Below, one piece after another: positions 57,718 through 64,000 of a stretch of 64,000 bases of DNA (its first letter is position 1; every line of letters starts with the position of its first letter). Under the pieces are notes generated by a model that had not been told where the DNA came from, did not search any database, and worked only from the letters and a program-made list of their open reading frames with translations. This DNA comes from CAMREV01 sp051656125. Its GTDB lineage: Bacteria; Bacillota_I; Bacilli_A; Mycoplasmatales; Mycoplasmoidaceae. The stretch is taken from contig JBOGBH010000052.1 of assembly GCA_051656125.1 (NCBI GenBank), forward strand, positions 186,001 to 250,000. The letters are read 5' to 3'. The translations under genes were made by a program, and so were the position numbers.

Positions 57718-59003
57718 TATTTTTTCTTAATATTAGTTTTCATTCTTTTTTTATAAGCTTCAACACCTGGCTGATCAAAAGGATTTTGATTTAGTAAAAG
57801 AGCACTCATTGCTAATGACTTAGAGAATCAATAGTATAAATATCCAAATGTTTCTTCATTTAACTTATCAACAACAATTTGAATAGTACTATTTCCTCCA
57901 TCTATTAAATGGGCTTCCATTGTACTTTTACAAGCTATATGATTCAACTCTCCAATGCTTTTTTGAATTACATAATCTAGATTATCCATATCATCAAATA
58001 GTTTTTTAAATTTTAAATCTTTATTTGAATTTTTAACTATTAATAGAGTCTCAAAAAATATTGGTGATCCTTCTTGTAAAAATTGTCCAATAGAATGAAG
58101 GTCTGCAGTAAATCTGGCAATTGTTGGAAATAAACCCTTATGATTTTTTCCTTCACTTTCTGCATATAATTGTTTTAAGTGTTCAAGAAAGTAAAATGAT
58201 TCTTCATCATACGATCCAAAAACTTCTATTTTTTTTCTTAATTTACTATAAAAATAATGTCTTAAAGCCGCATATTGGTAGGCAGTGTTTTTTTCAATGT
58301 TCTTATCAGATGAATCTTTTTTTGCTTTAAGCGCACCTTTAATAACACTTTTAATATCTAAACCTAACATTGCCATTGGAACTAACCCAACAGGAGTAAT
58401 TGCAGAAAATCTTCCCCCAATATCTTCTGGGATATAAAAAGTTTTTCAATTATATTTTTTAGCTATTTTAATTAAACTCCCTTGGCTTTCACTTGTAATA
58501 GCTACAACTCTATTTTTTGATTCTTCAACACCATATTTTTTAATTAAAAGTTCATAAAATATTCTCAACGAAACTGCTGGTTCAATTGTCCCACCAGATT
58601 TAGATATTACAACAATAGAAAAATCTTCTTTCTCTAATTTGTTTTTTAAAGAATAAAGATAGTTTGGAGAAATTCCATGAGCATAGTAAATATTTATGTC
58701 TCTATTAAATGGAGCAATACACATATCTATAGCAGCTCTTAAAGCTGTATAAGAACCGCCAATTGAAATTATTAAAATATTTTTAATATTTTTAGATCTG
58801 AATTTTTTTGCATAATTTTCAATTTCTTGAATTAAATCTTTTGAAATGTTTTTCGGATAATCTAATCAACCAAGCATTTCAGATCCCTTTACTTTTCTTT
58901 CAGATATCAAAGAGCTATATTTGCTAATATTTTCTTTGTAAGAACTATAAATTTTTTTAGTGTCTATGTTTTTATCTAAGTATTTTAAATTAAGATTTAT
59001 CAT
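57717..59003 (-). CDS. pgi: glucose-6-phosphate isomerase
   Basis: A 428-residue glycolytic enzyme. GGSYTALRAA, the phosphate-binding SKSGGTIEPA, DIGGRFSAITPVGL with its conserved Arg, and NPFDQPGVEAYK with the C-terminal catalytic region are all present. It is central to glycolysis, the main energy path of fermenting mollicutes. AAAGG precedes the ATG. Confidence 0.95.
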
Positions 59004-59035
59004 TTTAAATTGCCTTTTTTTCTAGTATGTATATA

Positions 59036-60841
59036 TTACATATATTTTAGTGTAATTTTATCAAATTGAGCTATCAAATCATTTATGTTTTTAAAACATT
59101 CATCTCATAATTCTTTTTTTGAAAAATCAATTCCTAATATTTTAATTGTATCTATTGGAGATAATGATGATCCAGATTTAAGAAAATCAAAATATCTTTT
59201 TAACGCTTCCTTATCACCATCATATATTTTTCTTGAAATTATTATTGCGCATATTTGACCAATTGCATATTTATAAACGTAAAAATTACCAACATAAAAA
59301 TGATCAATTCTTAAAATAGTTGATAAAGAATATAAAAGGGGTTCTTTAGCATTTTTTCTTTTTTTGAAGCTTGTATATTTTTCATTCATATCTTTATATG
59401 TTTCTGTAATTGTTTCAAAAGTAATTGGAAGGTTGTTATTTAGTTTTTCAATCATTTCATATTCAAAATTTGAAAAAATTATTTGTCTAGTAGTTGTAGA
59501 AAAAAAACCATTAATCACTTCATCTAGAATATATATTTTTTCATCATCTGATTTTGTATTTTCTAATAAATAATAACTTAATAGCATTTCGTTTGTTATT
59601 GAAGCTATTTCGGCATAAAATATTGAACAAGATGCATGAACAGTTTGATTTTGGTTAATGTAATAAGAGTGAAGAGAATGACCTAATTCATGGGCTGCAG
59701 TATATAAAGATCTTATCGTTTTGTCGAAGTTCATTGAAATGTAATATTTATTTAGCCCTTGAGTTCCTCCAATTGAATATGCCCCACTATGTTTGTTCTT
59801 TTTTGGTAATCAAGAAATTCAATTTTCATTAAATGCTTTTTTAACTGTACCAATATATTCTTTACCAAAGCAACTAAAAACCTTCAAAAGCTCTTCTTGA
59901 ATTTTCTCAATTGTATAGTTATCATTTATTTTTTTAACAATAGAAATATTTTTATCTCAAGGATAAATTTCTTTAAATCCATACATCTTTTTTAATATTT
60001 TATTTCTTGAGTTTGAAAATTTTTTATATATTGGAGCAAAACTTTCAACTCCTTTGTAAATATTAAGTAGAAAATCACGATTAACTTCATCATGATCACA
60101 ACTAGATTCAACATAATCCTTGTATTTTCTTATCTTTGCACTTTGATTTAAATCAAGGTAATTATAGTAAAGAGTATTAGTCAAGATGTATCGATTATCA
60201 TAATAGGCTTTGTTGAAAGAAACTCAAGCATTTTTTCTCAAAACACGATCAGAAGATTTTAGACATTTGTAAACTTTTGCCATAGATTCAAGTTTAACTT
60301 TTTTGTTATTCTTATCTTTTACATCTGCATACTTAATCGTTGTATCAACTACGGAAGAATATATATCTTCAAAGCCTGAAGAAGTTTTAGAAAGTTGAGA
60401 TAAAAGCTTCTCTTCCTTTTTTGAAAGAATTCTTTTTTTATTTTTAAAAAATAATTCATATATTCTTATGTATTCTTTTAGTCTTGGATCTTTTAAATAT
60501 TCTCTTATCCTCTTTTCATTATCAATAATTATGTTCTCTTCATCTGAAGTTGCTTCAGAATAAGCTTGAACATCATTTTTTAATTTTTGACTTCAAGATA
60601 ATCATGTTGAATTTGCAGTATCTTCATTTAAATTATTAGATACATAATTAAAAATTCTATTTGTCAAAACAGTATTTTTTTCTCTTTCTTCATGAAATTT
60701 AACAAAATCTTCAAGAGTCAAATAAAATGTATTATGCATTTTTAAGATTTTATCAACACTTTTTTTTCATTTATTATATAGGTCATCTAATGTTTCATTG
60801 CCTAGGATATCTTCTAAATCCCAATTATATTTATTTTTCAT
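59036..60841 (-). CDS. pepF: oligoendopeptidase F
   Basis: A 601-residue M3 metallopeptidase. The zinc motif is TAAHELGHSLH near residue 375, with the third ligand in the EIASITNEML helix. The N-terminal PepF helix-rich domain is complete (WDLEDIL near the start). It breaks down peptides of about 7-17 residues imported by the cell. The start at 60841 overlaps the nadE stop by 11 nt. Confidence 0.94.
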
Positions 60842-61562
60842 TTTGCTCTCTTTTTCTATTCAAAAATGGATATGGAATTGCTTCTCTTTTATGATTTGAA
60901 TTTAATACCTTTGAATCAATTTTATTTTTATCTTCTATTGATACATCAATATTAGAAAAATAATCATCCATTACTTTATATGATAAACCAATTTCATCTT
61001 CATCAGTTTGATTTTCATATAAACCAGCACTTGGTTCTCTTTCAATTATTTCTTTAGGAACACCTAGATGAATAGCTATTTCTTTTATTTCTCGTTTTAA
61101 AAGGCCTTTTAAAGGTGCTAAATCAGAAGCGCCATCGCCATATTTAGTGAAATAGCCAATTTTATATTCAATATAATTTGTTGTTCCTAAAACTAAGTAA
61201 TTTTTTTCTTGTGCTTTTGAATATAAAGAAATCATTCTTAATCTTGATTTAACATTTGCCTGATTTTTATCATTAAGTTTAAGTTCTTCTTTAAGCAAAT
61301 TAAAACTTTTATTTAAATCAATTATTTCATAAATAAATTCTGGTATTTTAAATATTAATGATGCATATTTAAAATCTTCTTTTGAAGATTCTATGTCAAT
61401 TCAATATGTTGAATATTTTTTTGGAAAATATTTTTTTAATATAAAAGCTAGAACTGCTGAATCAATTCCACCTGATACTCCTAGTACAAAGCCCTTACTA
61501 CCAGAATTTTCCAAGTAGTTTTTCATTCATGAAACAATATAATTTATTTTACTATCAACCAT
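60831..61562 (-). CDS. nadE: NH3-dependent NAD+ synthetase
   Basis: A 243-residue enzyme that amidates nicotinate adenine dinucleotide. The PP-loop GVSGGIDSA lies near residues 28-36, and LGTTNYIEYKIGYFTKYGDGASDLAPL and EPSAGL are the classic NadE segments. There is no glutaminase domain, so it uses ammonia. It pairs in pathway with pncB at 54149. The start lies 2 nt after obg, whose 3' end contains its GGA site. Confidence 0.95.
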
Positions 61563-61564
61563 AA

Positions 61565-62848
61565 TTAGTCCAGAACATATTCAACATCATTTATTACCAT
61601 AATATCACCTGCTTTTGCTCCTTTATCTTTTAAAAGTTTTTCAATTTTATCTATTTCTATTTTTTGATTTAATCTTATTCAATTTTCATCTGTTGTTTGA
61701 GGAATCTTATCAAATCAATAATTAATTTTTTTAGAACTAACCAATCATCTACAATCATCAATTTTTTCAAAAGTAATTTCTTCCTTCTCTTCTTTTGTTT
61801 CTTTAATGATTTTTATTTTATCTTCAATAGTAGAATTAACTTTATTTCTATATATTTCATATTCTTTTTCAATTTGATTAAGTAAATCACCAAAATCTTT
61901 ATTAAGACCAGAAATTACAAATATTGTTTCATTTATTAAATGTTTTCTAAGTTTTACCAAATTTTCTTCAGATCCTTCAGCATCAATTTTGTTTGCAACA
62001 ATGAATATTTTTTTATCAAAAAGTTTTTCATTGTACTTTTTGATTTCATTTCTAATTGTTTCATAAGATTTTATAACATCTGTGTTATCTAGTTCATTAT
62101 CGATTGAAGAAAGAGAAATTAAATGAATTAATATTTTACATCTTTCAATGTGTTTTAAAAATTCATGTCCCAATCCCTGACCTTCTGCGGCATTTTCAAT
62201 TAATCCTGGAATATCAGCAAAAACTATTGATTTATCATTTGTATAATATGTTCCTAATACTGGAACTAAAGTTGTAAATTTATATGGAGCAGTTTTAGGT
62301 TGAGCAGATGAAATGTTTTTAACAAAAGTAGATTTACCTGCGTTAGGTAAACCAAGAAGTCCAACATCTGCAATATATTTTAATTCAATTAAAACTTTTC
62401 TGCTTTCTCCTTTATCTCCCCTTTCAAAAAGTTTAGGAGCCTTATTTCTACTTGATTTGAAAAAAGCGTTTCCATGTCCTCCTTCTCCACCTTTGCAAAT
62501 TCTAAAAATTTCCCCTGGGTTAATGCAATCAAAAATAACTTCATCAGTTATTGCATCTTTAATAACTGAACCTAGTGGTACATTTATTGTCACTCCCTTG
62601 CCATTCGCTCCATGACAAAGTTTTGATTTACCATTTTCACCATTATTAGCTTTAACTTTTTTTGAATATCTTAATTTAAATAAGGAGTTCTCATTGTGAT
62701 CAGCATAAATGAAAATATCACCACCACGACCTCCATCTCCACCTCAAGGTCCGCCTTCGGGATAATGGGCTTCTCTTCTTCAAGCGACAATTCCATCCCC
62801 GCCATCGCCTGCTTGTAAATCAATTACACATTTATCAATAAATTGCAT
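61565..62848 (-). CDS. obg: GTPase Obg
   Basis: A 427-residue GTPase with the glycine-rich OBG fold (AGDGGDGIVAWRREAHYPEG), the G domain (GLPNAGKST, FADIPGLIENA, NKID), and the C-terminal OCT domain (WIRLNQK region). It acts in 50S ribosome maturation and stress response. AGGA precedes the ATG. Length is normal for the family. Confidence 0.96.
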
Positions 62849-62857
62849 TTTCTTTTC

Positions 62858-63469
62858 CTAAACTTCTCATGTTGTTTCTTTTTCTTTTTTGGCACTGTCT
62901 AAAATGCTTTTTTGTGATTTAATGATTTCATCATTTGTATCATTTTCTTTTTTGAAATCTTTAAAGAAATTCAAAACATTTTTTGACCTTAAAATAATTA
63001 TATTAATAATAAAATTAAAAATAAAAAAAAATATTAATGAGAATACAATTATGAAAATAATTTTACCTGTAATTATTATGTCAATTAAAGAGTCATCATT
63101 AGTTATGCTAGGCATAATTCCAGTAAGTAAAACTCCAATTCAAAAAGCACATGACATATAAAGAAATGGGATAATGTCTAACTGCATAACTTTAAAAATA
63201 AATTTACCTAATACTAAAATTACAATTGGTAATAGCAATAGCATAAAATATACTAAATAAAATTCATAACTATATGTTAAAGAAATTTTATCAAATCAAA
63301 TAGCATTTATTCCAACATTAATATTGTTATCTTCAAACAAAACTACTCTTCCTTCTCCCAAAAAAATTCAAATTAATCCATATGGAATAAAGATAAAAAA
63401 TAATGATGTAAGTGAAGTTATTAATGGTTTTGTTTTAAATTCAATATTTTGCGAGCTAAATTTGTTCAT
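62858..63469 (-). CDS. membrane protein, unknown function
   Basis: A 203-residue protein in one frame with TGA codons. After a short cytoplasmic start it has about four helices (near residues 17-37, 68-90, 98-118 and 132-157) and a long Lys/Glu/Asp-rich cytoplasmic tail. No family was recognized. The stop lies 9 nt before the obg start, so co-transcription is likely. The last codons carry the obg ribosome-binding site. Confidence 0.65.
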
Positions 63470-63576
63470 ATTCACCAAAAAAATACGTAAAAGTTAATAA
63501 ATTTTTAATTCTTTACTATTATTATTCTTTCTATTATTATATAATTATAAATAGAATTAGTTATTTTGGAGGACAA

Positions 63577-64000
63577 ATGAATAAATTATTAAACATGGCA
63601 ATTTATTTCAATAAAATTGAAGAAAAAGAAAAAGCTTATGGTGTTTTCTCTTATGATAAAAAAATTGAAAAAATATTGTCTAACTTTTATGAGTTGCCTC
63701 ATGCAATCTTAATTTCTTTTATCGTTGATGATGAAACTGATTCAGGAATGGCTGAAGAAACTCCTCTTTTAATTAAGAATGCTTTAGGCAGTTTAGAAAT
63801 TAATGAATTATCAAAATTAGAAGTAAATGATTTAGTAAATCTTTTTATTGAAAATAAAATAACAGATAATCCTGAAAAAAATTCAAAATTAATTTTTGAA
63901 ATGCTTATAAAAATTAATTCAGAATACAATGGTCATGCAATGAACATTTGAAACGATAGCCCATCAAGTCAAGAATTAAAAAGAAGGTTACTTGATTTTA
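63577..64000 (+). CDS. HhH-GPD DNA glycosylase/endonuclease III-like protein (3' truncated)
   Basis: The first 141 residues are visible and the frame is open at the window edge. GGAGGA at 4 nt precedes the ATG. HAILISFIVDDETDSGMAEETP corresponds to the catalytic-scaffold helices of endonuclease III-like proteins, where the usual form is near FIMDRQIxAERAW. The stretch HAMNIWNDSPSSQELKRRLLDF matches the part just before the hairpin-helix-hairpin and G-P/V-D region. It is probably base-excision repair. The catalytic Lys and Asp lie beyond the window, so activity cannot be judged. Confidence 0.6.

Overview
The window is AT-rich DNA from a wall-less bacterium of the class Mollicutes. Almost every long gene needs TGA read as tryptophan (genetic code 4): read with the standard code the genes break into collinear same-frame pieces, and read with code 4 they become intact full-length proteins. 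Together with the gene set (GatCAB, RNase Y, (p)ppGpp synthetase, SecDF, DnaB, HemW without heme genes, surface-protein families) this points to a Mycoplasma-type organism. The species cannot be fixed from the sequence alone, and the Malacoplasma/Ureaplasma side of the group is only a guess.

Layout. 1-4456: 3' end of a DegV protein (+), then apt and a fused SecDF (-). 4506-6656: Rel/SpoT (+). 6665-13775: a tight leftward cluster gatB, gatA, gatC, an ECF-transporter S component, ung, a lipoprotein and dnaB. 13866-14634: a HigA-like regulator and a ferritin-like protein (+). 14657-17021: a small membrane protein, recU and rny (-). 17112-18077: a CPBP-type membrane protease (+).

18164-33988 is the most unusual part. 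Four head-to-tail paralogous genes (about 1080, 1340, 1333 and 1336 aa) encode large surface proteins. Each has a signal peptide, an N-terminal ectodomain of about 540 residues, a stack of about 93-residue repeats (four in the first gene, seven in the others), one membrane helix and a short proline-rich basic cytoplasmic tail. Each gene has its own promoter. Patchy near-identity between non-adjacent copies suggests gene conversion.

34203-47186: ligA (+); leftward rpoB, rpoC, rplM and rpsI; then a two-nuclease-domain DUF2779 protein (+). 47187-53518: a leftward secretion/chromosome cluster read as nfo, smc, ftsY, ylxM, a small DxN-type protein and a trigger-factor-like protein. 53579-54069 has no protein gene. 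It holds a strongly structured candidate non-coding RNA on the minus strand, with a promoter, several long hairpins, unusually GC-rich patches and an intrinsic terminator, and without the hallmark motifs of rnpB, tmRNA or SRP RNA. 54149-55816: nicotinate phosphoribosyltransferase and a YtpR-like tRNA-binding protein (+). 55809-63469: leftward obg, nadE, pepF, pgi, miaA and hemW, preceded by a membrane protein. 63577 to the end: the start of an HhH-GPD DNA glycosylase (+).

Gene ends are tightly packed, with many 1-14 nt overlaps, and convergent genes share bidirectional hairpin terminators. No rRNA, tRNA, CRISPR array or insertion sequence was seen.
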